NCBI RefSeq assembly: GCF_011046735.1
Contig: NZ_CP049258.1
Span: 4,482,001-4,546,000 of the forward strand
Direction of reading: 5' to 3'
DNA length: 64,000 nucleotides
Source: Nordella sp. HKS 07
GTDB lineage: Bacteria; Pseudomonadota; Alphaproteobacteria; Rhizobiales; Aestuariivirgaceae
Position numbers and translations under genes: made by a program. This document shows, piece after piece, positions 24,884 to 34,102 of this stretch. The notes under the pieces are model-generated. The model was not told where the DNA came from, did not search any database, and worked only from the letters and a program-made list of their open reading frames with translations. Numbering within the stretch: position 1 is the stretch's first letter; every line of letters begins with the position of its first letter.

Positions 24884-25405
24884 TCAGCTGAGTGCCGCCT
24901 TGTCGAGCCCGAACTTGGCATCGAGCGAGCCGGGAACCGGCTTGAAACCGATATTGAGGCGGTTCCAGGAATTGATCGCGACGATGACGAAAGTCAGGTC
25001 GGATATCTCCTTCTCGGAGAGTTGCGTACGGACGCGATCATAAATCTCGTCGGGAATGCCCCCTTCGGGCAGCCTGGTCAGGACTTCCGTCCAGGCCAGC
25101 GCCGCGCGCTCCCGGGGAGCAAACAACGTCGAATCCTGCCAGGAGGCGAGATGGTAAAGCCGCAGCTCGCGCTCGCCATGGATCTTGGCCTGCTTGACGT
25201 GCATGTCGACACAGAAGGCGCAACCGTTGATCTGCGAAGCTCTGATAGCGACGAGATCGCGGATCGGCTCTTCGATGGTGCCCGTTCGTGTCGTGACCTG
25301 AAGCTCGGTCAGCTTCTTTACCGACTCGGGCGACTTTTCGAAGTAATTCACGCGTGGCCCGGCGGCCTGCGAGATTTTTGTCGGGGCCCCAGTGTGGATA
25401 TTCAT
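24884..25405 (-). CDS. Carboxymuconolactone decarboxylase/AhpD-like protein
   Basis: A 173-residue protein of the CMD/AhpD fold. The redox and proton-relay motif ASQINGCAFCVDMHVKQA (C-x2-C-x3-H, near residues 62-69) is intact, as in alkylhydroperoxidase-like proteins with thiol peroxidase activity. ATG 25405 follows GAGGAGA on the minus strand. It lies 34 bases after a secreted cupin gene in the same direction, which in turn follows an NmrA-like gene. Such trios are common small redox and stress operons; the exact substrate is unknown. Confidence 0.9.
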   Translation of the reverse strand: MNIHTGAPTKISQAAGPRVNYFEKSPESVKKLTELQVTTRTGTIEEPIRDLVAIRASQINGCAFCVDMHVKQAKIHGERELRLYHLASWQDSTLFAPRERAALAWTEVLTRLPEGGIPDEIYDRVRTQLSEKEISDLTFVIVAINSWNRLNIGFKPVPGSLDAKFGLDKAALS

Positions 25406-25439
25406 CGTCTTCTCCTCGAGTTGACTGAGGTTGATGCTG

Positions 25440-25841
25440 TCATTTGTCGAAGGTCAAAAGCTCGGTCTCGTTTGTGTCGACGACGAACACCGCGAGCAGG
25501 CGAGCGGGCTCCGTCTCGCTGGCGTTGGCGCTGACCTTGTGATGATCGCCCGGAATTTCCGACCAATTCTCGCCGGCGCGATAAGTCTTCACCGGCCCAT
25601 CATTGACCTGGCTTTTGATCGCCCCTTCGAGAACCGTCGCATAGATGAAGGCGGATTTCGGATGTATATGAGCGGGCGACATGCCGCCCGGCGCATATTC
25701 GACCAGAACCCCCCTCATGCTCTTTCCGGGCACGTTGGGAAGCTTCTGGTCGAAGACAACCGTTATCTTTGCCTCTCCGGCCCAGGCGCCGGTCATCGAG
25801 ATGAGAGTCATCGCCGCGGCGCAAATTAGTGTCCTGATCAT
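25440..25841 (-). CDS. Secreted cupin-domain protein
   Basis: A 133-residue single-domain cupin with an N-terminal signal peptide (MIRTLICAAAMTLISMTGAWA). The metal-site motif is present as HIHPKSAF...ATVLEGAI near residues 60-75, with the second His in GDHHKVSA near 100. It is exported, probably periplasmic. ATG 25841 follows AGGAGA. It is co-directional with the CMD-like gene downstream and the NmrA-like gene upstream. Function unknown beyond the fold. Confidence 0.85.
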   Translation of the reverse strand: MIRTLICAAAMTLISMTGAWAGEAKITVVFDQKLPNVPGKSMRGVLVEYAPGGMSPAHIHPKSAFIYATVLEGAIKSQVNDGPVKTYRAGENWSEIPGDHHKVSANASETEPARLLAVFVVDTNETELLTFDK

Positions 25842-25898
25842 TTGATTTCTCCTGTTGAGGGGGAAGACGCGTGCCTCATGGCTCGCGAAATTCGACTT

Positions 25899-26654
25899 TC
25901 AGTTCTTCCGCGCCGAATGCTTGAGCCAATCGTCGTAGTGCATCCGGCCAATGCGCGGATTGGCGCCGGGGACAAGCGTGCTGTCGTCGAGCTCGATGCC
26001 GAAATAAAGCGCGTGGGGATCGGCTATCGGGGTGCGGGGATCATCGGTCGCTTTCAGGAACTGCGCCACGGCGTCGCTCATGCGCACCCGATCGGGACCT
26101 GCGATCTCGATCATGCGGTTCATCGGCGAGCTAAGAGCGACGTCGGCCATGATGTCGGCAACGTCGTCCGACGCGATAGGCTGAAAGAGGGCAGGCGGCA
26201 GACGCACGCTCTGACCCTCGGCGCCCGACTGGGCGATGGCCCCCATGAATTCGTAGAACTGCGTCGAGTGCACGATCGTGTAGGGAATGCCGGAGCTCCT
26301 GATCAGCTCCTCCTGGGCATGCTTGGCACGGAAATATCCGCTGTCCTGAAGGCGCTCCGTGCCCACGACGGAGAGCGCGATGTGATGCTTCACGCCGGCC
26401 TGGCTCTCGGCCGCAAGCAGGTTGCGGCCGGCGGTGCGGAAGAACTCCAGAGCCGCGTCGTCTTCGAACGAGGGTGAGTTGGCGAGATCGATCACGACGC
26501 TGGCACCGGCGACTGCTTCCGTCAGGCCTTCACCGGTGATGGTGTTGACGCCCGTATTCGGGGCCGCCGCCAACACGTCGTGCCCCCTTTTTCGTAGCCT
26601 CTCCACCGTCTTTGATCCGATGAGGCCCGTGCCGCCAATGACGACGATTTTCAT
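25899..26654 (-). CDS. NmrA-like NAD(P)-binding protein (atypical SDR)
   Basis: A 251-residue Rossmann protein of the NmrA/atypical SDR type. The dinucleotide motif VIGGTGLIGS is at residues 5-14. It lacks a classical YxxxK; instead SGYFRAKHAQEEL near residue 110 is as in NmrA-like quinone reductases and sensors. The ATG at 26654 follows AGAGGAG; an upstream TTG two codons earlier is less likely. It starts a minus-strand trio with the cupin and CMD-like genes. It may bind NADP(H) and reduce a quinone. Confidence 0.87.
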   Translation of the reverse strand: MKIVVIGGTGLIGSKTVERLRKRGHDVLAAAPNTGVNTITGEGLTEAVAGASVVIDLANSPSFEDDAALEFFRTAGRNLLAAESQAGVKHHIALSVVGTERLQDSGYFRAKHAQEELIRSSGIPYTIVHSTQFYEFMGAIAQSGAEGQSVRLPPALFQPIASDDVADIMADVALSSPMNRMIEIAGPDRVRMSDAVAQFLKATDDPRTPIADPHALYFGIELDDSTLVPGANPRIGRMHYDDWLKHSARKN

Positions 26655-27046
26655 GTGCAAGTCTCCTCTTTCCGCGCGTTGGGTCGTTGGTCGAATGCCG
26701 ATCGTCTCATCGCTCCGCCGCGGCTCCGGGCATTCACGGCAAGCGCATGTTCCGCCATGATGCGCGTCGGGGCCGCCACCATAATCCTTGACGTGAGGAA
26801 GAATGCGCCGGTGCGCGGCCGCCGCCTATCCAACGGTGGCATTGGTCATGCAATGCCAAAGTACAGGGTGGATCCGCCGGGTGACGAACACGCCTGATCG
26901 AGAAAACCCAAACACTGCAATCCAAGGCAGAGGTGGAATCCGCCGTCGGTGCAGATAGTCGAGGGCTGCTGGACGTGGCCAGATGAAAGCCGGAGCGAGA
27001 CAAGACGCTCTCTAGCCAATGACCACCCCTGTAAAGGACAGTAAAC
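26655..27046. promoter_or_regulatory. Divergent intergenic region
   Basis: About 390 bases between the NmrA-like gene (minus) and the esterase gene (plus); it must hold promoters for both. Short open frames here (for example minus 26842-26651) have shadow-like composition and overlap the SD of the NmrA-like gene. No operator recognised. Confidence 0.4.
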
Positions 27047-28075
27047 ATGACCCGTAACCTCAATAACCCGGTGGCGGCCGCCATGCTGGCATCGGCCACC
27101 GTTATGGCCGTCGTTCCGGCCGCGGCGCAGCAACTCGAACCTTCGACCCAGGCATTCATCGACAGTCTCAAGGGGGCCGAGCCGCTCTACCGGCTTACGC
27201 CCGACGGCGCGCGCGCCGTCATGACTGCCGCGCAGAAATCGGTACAGGTCCCGTTGCTCGACGTCGTCAGTCAGGATCGCGTGCTGAAGGTGGGGCCAGA
27301 CGGACGCACGAATATCCGCGTGGTGCGTCCCACGGGCGCCACAGGCACATTGCCGGTCGTCATCTACATCCATGGCGGCGGCTGGGTACTGGGTGACAAG
27401 GAGACGCATGACCGGTTGATCCGCGAACTCGCCGTCGGCGCCCATGCCATCATCGTTTTCGTCGACTATGACCGTTCCCCCGAAAGCCGCTATCCGACCG
27501 CGATCGAGCAGAGCTACGCCGTTGCCAAGTATGTCGCGAATCATGCGGATGAATTCGATGCTGATGTCAGCCGCATGGCCATTGCCGGAGACAGTGTCGG
27601 CGGCAATATGACGGCTGTCGTTGCGCTGCTGGCCAAGGAGCGCAAAGGGCCGCAATTCATTGCGCAACTTCTCTTCTACCCGGTTACGGATGCCTCAATG
27701 TCGACCGCGTCCTATACCGAATTCGCTGAGGGGCCATGGCTCACGAAGAAGGCCATGTCCTGGTTCTGGGACCAGTATCTGCCGGATACCGCACGGCGCG
27801 GCGAGATCCAGGCCTCGCCGTTAAACGCGTCAACTGAGCAGCTTCACGGGCTCCCCCAGACACTCCTCATTGTCGATGAGAACGATGTTTTGCGCGATGA
27901 AGGTGAGGCCTATGGGCGAAAACTCGCGCAGGCTGGCGTTGCCGTCACCTCGCTCAGATACAATGGTACGATCCACGACTTCATGATGCTGAACCCGATT
28001 GCGACCACGCCGGCCGTGCGCGCTGCGGTTGGACAGGCAAATGGCTATCTGCGGCATGTCTTTGCCGCCCGCTGA
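27047..28075 (+). CDS. Secreted alpha/beta hydrolase (hormone-sensitive-lipase type)
   Basis: A 342-residue esterase of the HSL family (Abhydrolase_3). A signal peptide (MTRNLNNPVAAAMLASATV..., cleaved near AAAQ) predicts export. The oxyanion-hole motif is YIHGGGWVLG near residue 107, the nucleophile elbow is AGDSVGGN near 184, the acid is in IVDENDVLRDEG and the catalytic His in IHDFMML. Acts on short-chain esters or lactones. It is monocistronic as far as visible, with the two-component operon converging on it. Confidence 0.9.
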   Translation: MTRNLNNPVAAAMLASATVMAVVPAAAQQLEPSTQAFIDSLKGAEPLYRLTPDGARAVMTAAQKSVQVPLLDVVSQDRVLKVGPDGRTNIRVVRPTGATGTLPVVIYIHGGGWVLGDKETHDRLIRELAVGAHAIIVFVDYDRSPESRYPTAIEQSYAVAKYVANHADEFDADVSRMAIAGDSVGGNMTAVVALLAKERKGPQFIAQLLFYPVTDASMSTASYTEFAEGPWLTKKAMSWFWDQYLPDTARRGEIQASPLNASTEQLHGLPQTLLIVDENDVLRDEGEAYGRKLAQAGVAVTSLRYNGTIHDFMMLNPIATTPAVRAAVGQANGYLRHVFAAR

Positions 28076-28182
28076 TCCGGGCGGCTCCGGCCGGCGATGA
28101 CAGAAGTCGTCGCCGGTCGACGGTGTTTCTGCGATGCATGTGCCGCCTGTGGACGCTCTGGCATGAGAAGGCGCATAGAAAC

Positions 28183-28878
28183 TTAGGCCGCGACCCTCTC
28201 GCGCACATCGGCCGGCAGTGCCTCCCAGGCGCGAACAAGCTCGCCGACGGATGTCAGCTGCATCTTGCGCATGAGATTGCCACGGTGAAGCTTGACGGTG
28301 ATCTCGCTGATGCCGAGCTCGAAGGCGATCTGCTTGTTGAGGCGTCCGGCCGCGACCTCGCGCAGAACCTGGCGTTCGCGCGGTGTAAGGAGCGCGAGCT
28401 TGCTCAGATGCTCGTTCACAACCTGTAAACGCGCCCGCTGCTGGATGTCGCGCTCGACACCGGCTGCAATCGCGTCGAGCAATGTCTGGTCGCGTACCGG
28501 CTTTGTGAGAAAGTCCACGGCACCGGCCTTCATGGCCTGAACGGTCATCGGAATGTCGCCATGTCCGGTCAAAAAGATGATGGGTTTGGGGTTGCCGTGC
28601 CGGGCCAGATGATGCTGCAGATCGAGACCGCTCGCGCCCGGCATCCGCACATCGAGGATCAGGCAACCGGGCCCGTCCGGTATATCGGCATCCAGGAATT
28701 CTCGGGTCGATCCGAAAGCAGCCGGTTCGAATCCAGCCGACAGAATCAACTCGGACAGAGCCTCCCGAACGGCCGCATCGTCGTCTACAATGATGATGAG
28801 CGGCTCCTGCGTTTCGCTTGTCCTCCGGTCCAGTGACGACGGCGCCGATTTCCGCATCGGCGGCTGATCAACTATCAT
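28183..28878 (-). CDS. FixJ-family response regulator
   Basis: A 231-residue regulator: receiver domain (IIIVDDDAAVREAL; phosphoacceptor Asp in LILDVRMPG; FLTGHGDIPM; TKP lysine) followed by a LuxR/FixJ-type helix-turn-helix (LTPRERQVLREVAAG, KQIAFELGISEITVKLHR). It is the last gene of a four-gene operon and overlaps the single-domain receiver gene by 11 bases. Phosphorylated protein should bind DNA and activate transcription; targets are unknown. A 20-residue N-terminal extension before the receiver is unusual. Confidence 0.92.
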   Translation of the reverse strand: MIVDQPPMRKSAPSSLDRRTSETQEPLIIIVDDDAAVREALSELILSAGFEPAAFGSTREFLDADIPDGPGCLILDVRMPGASGLDLQHHLARHGNPKPIIFLTGHGDIPMTVQAMKAGAVDFLTKPVRDQTLLDAIAAGVERDIQQRARLQVVNEHLSKLALLTPRERQVLREVAAGRLNKQIAFELGISEITVKLHRGNLMRKMQLTSVGELVRAWEALPADVRERVAA

Positions 28879-29257
28879 GTTCGTCCTCCTTTTGCTTATC
28901 GCTTAAAGCATCCTTGATGGCCGCAAGCAGAACCTTTGCATCGAAGGGCTTGCGAAAAAATCCGCTAATACCCTGGGCTCTGTTCTGATCGGCAATCTCG
29001 TGGCGGCCGGTGATCAGGAATACTGGCAGCTCCGGATGCGTCTTGTTCACCAGGTCACGCAGCTCAAAGCCGTTCGCGCCAGGCATCCCAATGTCGGTGA
29101 TGAGCAAGTCAACCCCCGCCAGGCCCCGGAGGAGCAGCGCTCTCGCCGATGAAAAGCAGTGGGCGGCATAGCCGGCGGATTCCAGGAGATCCTCCAGCGA
29201 CTCGAGCAGTCTTGGATCGTCATCAACAATCGCCACGATAGATCTTCGCTTGCTCAT
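28868..29257 (-). CDS. Single-domain response regulator
   Basis: A 129-residue stand-alone receiver: acidic pair in AIVDDDPRLLE, phosphoacceptor Asp in LLITDIGMPGANG near residue 55, Thr in FLITGRHE and Lys in FFRKPFD. It has no output domain, so it should act as a phosphate shuttle or sink, or by protein contact. It lies between two FixJ-type regulators and overlaps both genes, after the large sensor kinase gene. Confidence 0.92.
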   Translation of the reverse strand: MSKRRSIVAIVDDDPRLLESLEDLLESAGYAAHCFSSARALLLRGLAGVDLLITDIGMPGANGFELRDLVNKTHPELPVFLITGRHEIADQNRAQGISGFFRKPFDAKVLLAAIKDALSDKQKEDEHDS

Positions 29258-29901
29258 GTTCGGTGCCCTCCCGTCCGGCGGGAGTGGGTGATCGGTACTT
29301 CCAGTCTCTCTGCGATGCGCACGAGATCGGCGAGCGAGGCCGCTACCATCTTTTGCATAATGTTCCTTCTATGAATCTCGAGCGTCACCTCGCTGATACC
29401 TAGTTCAGCGGCAGCCTGCTTGTTGAGGAGGCCGCTCACCACAAGCGGCAGCACCTCGCGTTCGCGGGGTGTCAGGCCAATATAGCGCTGCCTCAACACG
29501 TCAAGGTCGGCGCGTTCCGACTTCTGTTGCCGATCGCGGGCGATCGCCGCGTGGACTGCCGACATGAGGTCCGCGTCACTAAAAGGCTTGGTGAGGAAAT
29601 CCACGGCACCTCGCTTCATCGCGCGTACCGAAGAGGGGATGTCGCCATGACCGGTTATGAATACTATCGGCGGATGATCGTCGTCAGCGATCTCTTTCTG
29701 CAGTTCGAGGCCGTTGATATCCGGCAGTTCGATGTCGAGGATGAGGCAGGCGGGGACGTCCGGCTTGTCCGCGTCGACAAATCCCCGTGCCGATCCGAAC
29801 CCGATTGTGCGTATGCCGTGCGAGGCCAAGAGCTCACCAAGCGCCTCGCGGATGCGTTCATCGTCGTCAACGATGTAGACCATATAATCGTAAGTTGTCA
29901 T
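29254..29901 (-). CDS. FixJ-family response regulator
   Basis: A 215-residue receiver plus LuxR-type DNA-binding protein: VYIVDDDERIREAL, phosphoacceptor Asp in LILDIELPD near 55, FITGHGDIPSS, TKPF, then LTPREREVLPLVVSG and KQAAAELGISEVTLEIHR. It is a paralogue of the regulator at 28183-28878. It follows the kinase gene with an ATGA overlap, so it is the most likely direct partner of that kinase. Confidence 0.93.
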   Translation of the reverse strand: MTTYDYMVYIVDDDERIREALGELLASHGIRTIGFGSARGFVDADKPDVPACLILDIELPDINGLELQKEIADDDHPPIVFITGHGDIPSSVRAMKRGAVDFLTKPFSDADLMSAVHAAIARDRQQKSERADLDVLRQRYIGLTPREREVLPLVVSGLLNKQAAAELGISEVTLEIHRRNIMQKMVAASLADLVRIAERLEVPITHSRRTGGHRT

Positions 29902-32699
29902 AACGCCATATTCACTTCAGCAGGCAATGTAAAGATGAACGTCGCGCCCTGTGGTTCGTTCCTTTCGGCCCATAAGCGCCCGCCATGCGACTCGACGATC
30001 GAGCGGCAGATGGCGAGCCCCATGCCCATTCCGTGCTCTTTCGTCGTGAAGAACGGTTCGAAGACGCGCTCGGCATCCGTGAAGCCCCTTCCGGCATCAC
30101 GGACCTGCACGCGGATTGCATCAGGCCCGTCGCGGCATGTGCTTATCTGCAGCACACCGGCGCCATTCACCATAGTGTCCATCGCTTCGATACCATTGCG
30201 GATTAGGTTGACGATCACCTGCTGAACCTGGACGCGATCGAGCGCTATCGACGGCAAATCCGGCGCCAGATTTACCCTGATGCGGATATTTCTCGCGGCC
30301 GCCTCGTCAGCTATCAGTCGACAGACTTCACCAATCAGGCGATTGACGTCTTCGGGCGACCTCGCATGGGGCGTGCTCCGGAAAAGCGCGCGTATGCGGT
30401 TGACGACGTCCGCGGCCGCGTTGGCATCACGCGTGATCCGCTCGGCCGTGACCTTTGCGCGATCGACGTTCGGCGGTTCGGCGGAAAGCCACCGCTGGCA
30501 GGCGTGGGAATTGGCAACAATCGCCGCCAGCGGCTGATTCACTTCGTGCGCGATCGAGGCCGAAAGCTCGGCGAGACTGGCGGCCTGAGTGGCCCGTGCG
30601 AGCTTGTCGGATGCGCGCCGCAACGCCTCCTGAGCACGCACCTCGTCGTCGATGTCGGTGGAGACCCCGTACCATTGCGCGATTTCTCCATCCTCATCGC
30701 GCCGAGGTTCAATCCTGCACTCGGCCCACCGATAGATGTTGTCCGTCTCGCGCCAGCGAAACCGCATGACCGATCCGATGCCGGTTTCAAAGCAATTCTG
30801 CAGCGTGCGCAGCACTGTCGCAGCGTCCTCGGAATGAATGAGTGCTTGTACGAATTTCTCGACACGCGGCTCCTCCAGGGGGTCAAAGTCCTTGAGGACA
30901 GTGCGAAAGTAGTCCTGGTAGCGTTTGTTGAAATAGATCGGTCCGCCCTTGGGAGTCATGCTCCAGATGCGGACCGGCACGGCATCGATCATCTGTTGGA
31001 GTCGGCGCTCGCTCTGGCGAAGCGCCTGTTCGGCATGCATCTGATCGTCTATGTCATGGCAGAGGCCGAACCATTGAACAACACGCCCGTCCTGGTCACG
31101 CAGAGGCTCGGCGCGGCCCGACATCCAGCGGTAAGCGCCATCCCAACGGCGCATGCGATATCGCATGGCAAAGGTCTCGCCAGTCTTGAGCGAGTGGGTA
31201 AGCGAATCTGACACCGACTGGACATCATCCGGATGAAAGGCAGTCTCGAATACCGCTTCCATCTGACGTTTGTCGGACAGGTCCAGGCCGAGGAAATCCG
31301 CCATGTGCTTATTGGCGAGCGTCGTTTCGCCGTCAGGTGTCAGGCGCCATAGATTGCTGGGCACCATATTTACGAGCAGCGAAAGCTCCCGCTCGCGCTC
31401 GCGCAAGGCCTCTTCAGCGTGCACCTGATCGTCTATGTCGTGGCAGAGGCCGTACCACTGGATGACGCTTCCATTCTGATCCCGCATCGGTTCCGCGCGG
31501 CTCGACATCCAGTGATAGGCGCTGTCGGCGCGGCGCAGGCGATACCTCATGGAAAAGGGTGCGCCGGTGGCAAGGCAGCGACTTAGCGTGTCCTTGACCT
31601 TCGCAGCGTCGTCCGGATGTATGACGGTGCTGATAACCGCCTCCAGCCGGCTCATACCCGCCTTCTCCATATCTGTTACATCCAGACCGAGGAAATCGAC
31701 CATGCGCTTGTTGAAGAAAATCGGCTCGCCGTCCGGTGTCAGCCGCCAAAGATGGCTCGGAACCATGTCCACGAGTTGCGAGAGCTCCCGTTCCCGTTCT
31801 CGTAGCGAAGCCACCGCCAGGTGGTGCTGCCGGGAAATTGCGGCCACGATAAGCGCCGAAGCGGCCGAGATGGCCAAGAAGAGCTGCAGCATGATCTGAT
31901 TGTGCTTCTGGGACTCGGGGTCGCCGGCAAATTGGCTGGCGCCGGAAAGCGTAAACGCTGCCGTGATAAGAGCGAGGAGGATCAGGGTGACGGCGGCGCC
32001 TTTGAACTCAAAGCGCACCGCTGCCCAAAGAAGAGGCGGCATGATGATGTAGGCGAAAGGCAAGTAGCCGCTCAAGGAAAGGGCGGCGACTGCAAGAAAG
32101 ATGAGCCCCAGGACACAAGCTTCGATCCACCGCGTGGCCGAGAGGTGAGCTTCGCCATGCCAGTTTTGAAACACGACCAATGCCAACGGCGCTACGATCA
32201 GGACTCCGGTGGCGTCACCGATCCACCAGAGAGGCCAAGCCGCCGCGAAGGATTGCATGCCAAACCACGCAAGGGTAGCGCTTCCCACCGTTGCGCTTAT
32301 AAGCGGCGCGATTCCGGCGCCCAGTACGACCAGTGCAAGAATGTCCTGCAAAGTTTCAAGCCGTACCGGCTGCCGGCAGGCCCGATTCACGAGCCATGCC
32401 CCGGCCGCCGCTTCAAGCGCATTGCCGATATTGAGGAGGACGGCAACAGGCAACGGATTGTGGAACCACAGGATATTGGCGAACAGTTCGGCCAGGAGGG
32501 CGCCCAAAACCCACCAGGGCCAGCTGCGCCTGGAGGCGAGGATGAGCGTTGCCATGAAAAGTCCGCTCGGCGGCCAGATGGAAATGCCTGTTCCGGGTAC
32601 AATGGCGAGTAACTGAGCGAAGCCGCAAGCCAGCACATAGGCTACGATAAAAAGGCTAAGGTGCAGGAATTGGGGACGGTGCGACCAGATCCATATCAT
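29898..32699 (-). CDS. MASE1-PAS-PAS-PAS sensor histidine kinase
   Basis: A 933-residue membrane kinase. Residues 1-290 form a MASE1 sensor with about eight helices (YVLACGFAQLLAIVPG, ISIWPPSGLFMATL). Three PAS domains follow, each with the same opening (QLVDMVPSHLWRLTPDGEP, LLVNMVPSNLWRLTPDGE, QMIDAVPVRIWSMTPKGG) and a PAC-like end (QWYGLCHDIDDQ). The kinase core has the H-box SIAHEVNQPLAAIV, N-box LIRNGIEAMD, G1 VRDAGRGF and G2 HGMGMGLAICRS. The domain order resembles FixL-like kinases, but no heme-binding PAS can be asserted. It heads an overlapping operon with three response regulators. Confidence 0.93.
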   Translation of the reverse strand: MIWIWSHRPQFLHLSLFIVAYVLACGFAQLLAIVPGTGISIWPPSGLFMATLILASRRSWPWWVLGALLAELFANILWFHNPLPVAVLLNIGNALEAAAGAWLVNRACRQPVRLETLQDILALVVLGAGIAPLISATVGSATLAWFGMQSFAAAWPLWWIGDATGVLIVAPLALVVFQNWHGEAHLSATRWIEACVLGLIFLAVAALSLSGYLPFAYIIMPPLLWAAVRFEFKGAAVTLILLALITAAFTLSGASQFAGDPESQKHNQIMLQLFLAISAASALIVAAISRQHHLAVASLRERERELSQLVDMVPSHLWRLTPDGEPIFFNKRMVDFLGLDVTDMEKAGMSRLEAVISTVIHPDDAAKVKDTLSRCLATGAPFSMRYRLRRADSAYHWMSSRAEPMRDQNGSVIQWYGLCHDIDDQVHAEEALRERERELSLLVNMVPSNLWRLTPDGETTLANKHMADFLGLDLSDKRQMEAVFETAFHPDDVQSVSDSLTHSLKTGETFAMRYRMRRWDGAYRWMSGRAEPLRDQDGRVVQWFGLCHDIDDQMHAEQALRQSERRLQQMIDAVPVRIWSMTPKGGPIYFNKRYQDYFRTVLKDFDPLEEPRVEKFVQALIHSEDAATVLRTLQNCFETGIGSVMRFRWRETDNIYRWAECRIEPRRDEDGEIAQWYGVSTDIDDEVRAQEALRRASDKLARATQAASLAELSASIAHEVNQPLAAIVANSHACQRWLSAEPPNVDRAKVTAERITRDANAAADVVNRIRALFRSTPHARSPEDVNRLIGEVCRLIADEAAARNIRIRVNLAPDLPSIALDRVQVQQVIVNLIRNGIEAMDTMVNGAGVLQISTCRDGPDAIRVQVRDAGRGFTDAERVFEPFFTTKEHGMGMGLAICRSIVESHGGRLWAERNEPQGATFIFTLPAEVNMAL

Positions 32700-33134
32700 C
32701 GGCTGCTCCTACCGGAAATGAAGTCTAGGATCGGCGCCTCGTGTATCACATGTCCTCACTGGCCGGATTGGCGAACTGAGGACCACCCTAGCCCCGCCAT
32801 GCGCCATGCGCATCTCATGGAAAGCCATGTATTGCGCACGATCGTGCCGATGCCTGGTTCGCTTTCAATGTGAAGGGCGTCCGGATGCCGCCTCCCACCA
32901 ACGTTTGCGCGCGATCATCCGTGTTCGAGCACGATCATCTATGCTCGCGACAGGGCTACCATAGACCTTCGCATTGCATGACCGACGCTTCCGTTCGGTA
33001 GAGGCGCAGGCCGGGACGGCGCAACCTCCTCCGCACACGCCGGCTGGCCGACCATGGAGGCGGGTGCCAATCCAGGGGGCAGCGGCGGAGGTGGCCAATA
33101 CGGCCGTTGGTTAGGCGGTCAGCAGGAGACAAAC
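32700..33134. promoter_or_regulatory. Divergent intergenic region between kinase operon and MBL-fold gene
   Basis: About 435 bases holding the promoters of the kinase operon (minus) and the MBL-fold hydrolase gene (plus). In the middle CGATCATCCGTG and CGATCATCTATG occur close together (around 32910-32945), a possible imperfect direct repeat. No gene was recognised. Confidence 0.4.
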
Positions 33135-34085
33135 ATGGACAATACCTCACAGCCCTCAGTCAAGCACTGCGCCAGCGTCGTGAACGCGAAGTACACTGGC
33201 GATAGACCAGGGCCCGAGTTGGTTCCGTCGCGCTACGTGCACCGGGTCGGCGAGATTGACGTAATGGTGGTCAGCGATGGGGTGCTATCGCTGCCAAGCG
33301 CGATGCTGGGCCACAACGCCGACCCCGCCGTCCGGGCGGCCTGGCTGGAGGACATGTTCCTGCCGCCGGACGTGCTCGAATGGGCACTGAACGTGGTCGT
33401 GGTGCGTAGCGGAGGCCGGACCATACTCATCGACGCTGGGATGGGGATGGAGTTCCCGGACTTGAAACGGGCCGGGCAGTTGATCCATCGACTGAAGGAC
33501 GCCGGCATCGATCTCGCAGCCGTGACCGACGTGGTGCTGACCCATATGCATATGGACCATGTTGGGGGGCTGCTCGTCGATGGGGTGAGGGAGCGGCTGC
33601 GTCCGGACCTGCGGATCCACGTGGCGGCCGCCGAGGCCAAGTTCTGGGAGGCGCCCGATTTCTCCCGCGTCTCCATGCCGCCGGGATTCCCGGACGCACT
33701 CAGGCGGACGGGCACGCATTTCTTGAAAGAGTACGGCAGCCAGCTGCGGACGTTCGAGAACGAGTACGAGGTGGCGCCTGGCGTGCATGTCCAGCGCACC
33801 GGTGGCCACACGCCCGGCCACAGCGTTGTTCGCCTGGCGTCCGGCGGCGACCGGCTGACATTCGCCGGCGACGCCGTATTCCAGGTCGGGTTCGATCATC
33901 CCGACTGGTACAACGGCTTCGAGCACGATCCCGAGGAGGCGGCCCGCGTCCGGGTCAAACTTTTGCGGGAGCTGGCGGCGAACCGCGAGTCGCTGGTGGC
34001 CACTCACCTGTCATTCCCGTCCGTCTGCCATGTGGCGGTCGCCGGCGATGCCTTTCGTTGGGTGCCGGGTCCCTGGGAGTACTGA
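33135..34085 (+). CDS. MBL-fold metallo-hydrolase
   Basis: A 316-residue metallo-beta-lactamase-fold protein. Metal ligands are visible: THMHMDHVGG near residue 140 (H-x-H-x-D-H), GGHTPGHS near 220 and FAGDAVFQ near 240, with a final ATHLSFP histidine. The ATG at 33135 follows AGGAGA and replaces a longer in-frame start at 33054. Proteins of this subgroup include lactonases and other small-molecule hydrolases, and no signal peptide is seen. A Bfd-type ferredoxin gene follows after 17 bases, an unexpected neighbour. Confidence 0.9.
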   Translation: MDNTSQPSVKHCASVVNAKYTGDRPGPELVPSRYVHRVGEIDVMVVSDGVLSLPSAMLGHNADPAVRAAWLEDMFLPPDVLEWALNVVVVRSGGRTILIDAGMGMEFPDLKRAGQLIHRLKDAGIDLAAVTDVVLTHMHMDHVGGLLVDGVRERLRPDLRIHVAAAEAKFWEAPDFSRVSMPPGFPDALRRTGTHFLKEYGSQLRTFENEYEVAPGVHVQRTGGHTPGHSVVRLASGGDRLTFAGDAVFQVGFDHPDWYNGFEHDPEEAARVRVKLLRELAANRESLVATHLSFPSVCHVAVAGDAFRWVPGPWEY

Positions 34086-34102
34086 GCGAGAACCATCGCG
34101 CC

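Noticed and set aside
26651-26842. 63-codon minus-strand ORF ahead of the NmrA-like gene
   Set aside because: Arg-rich composition, covers the SD of the NmrA-like gene and has no ribosome-binding site of its own.
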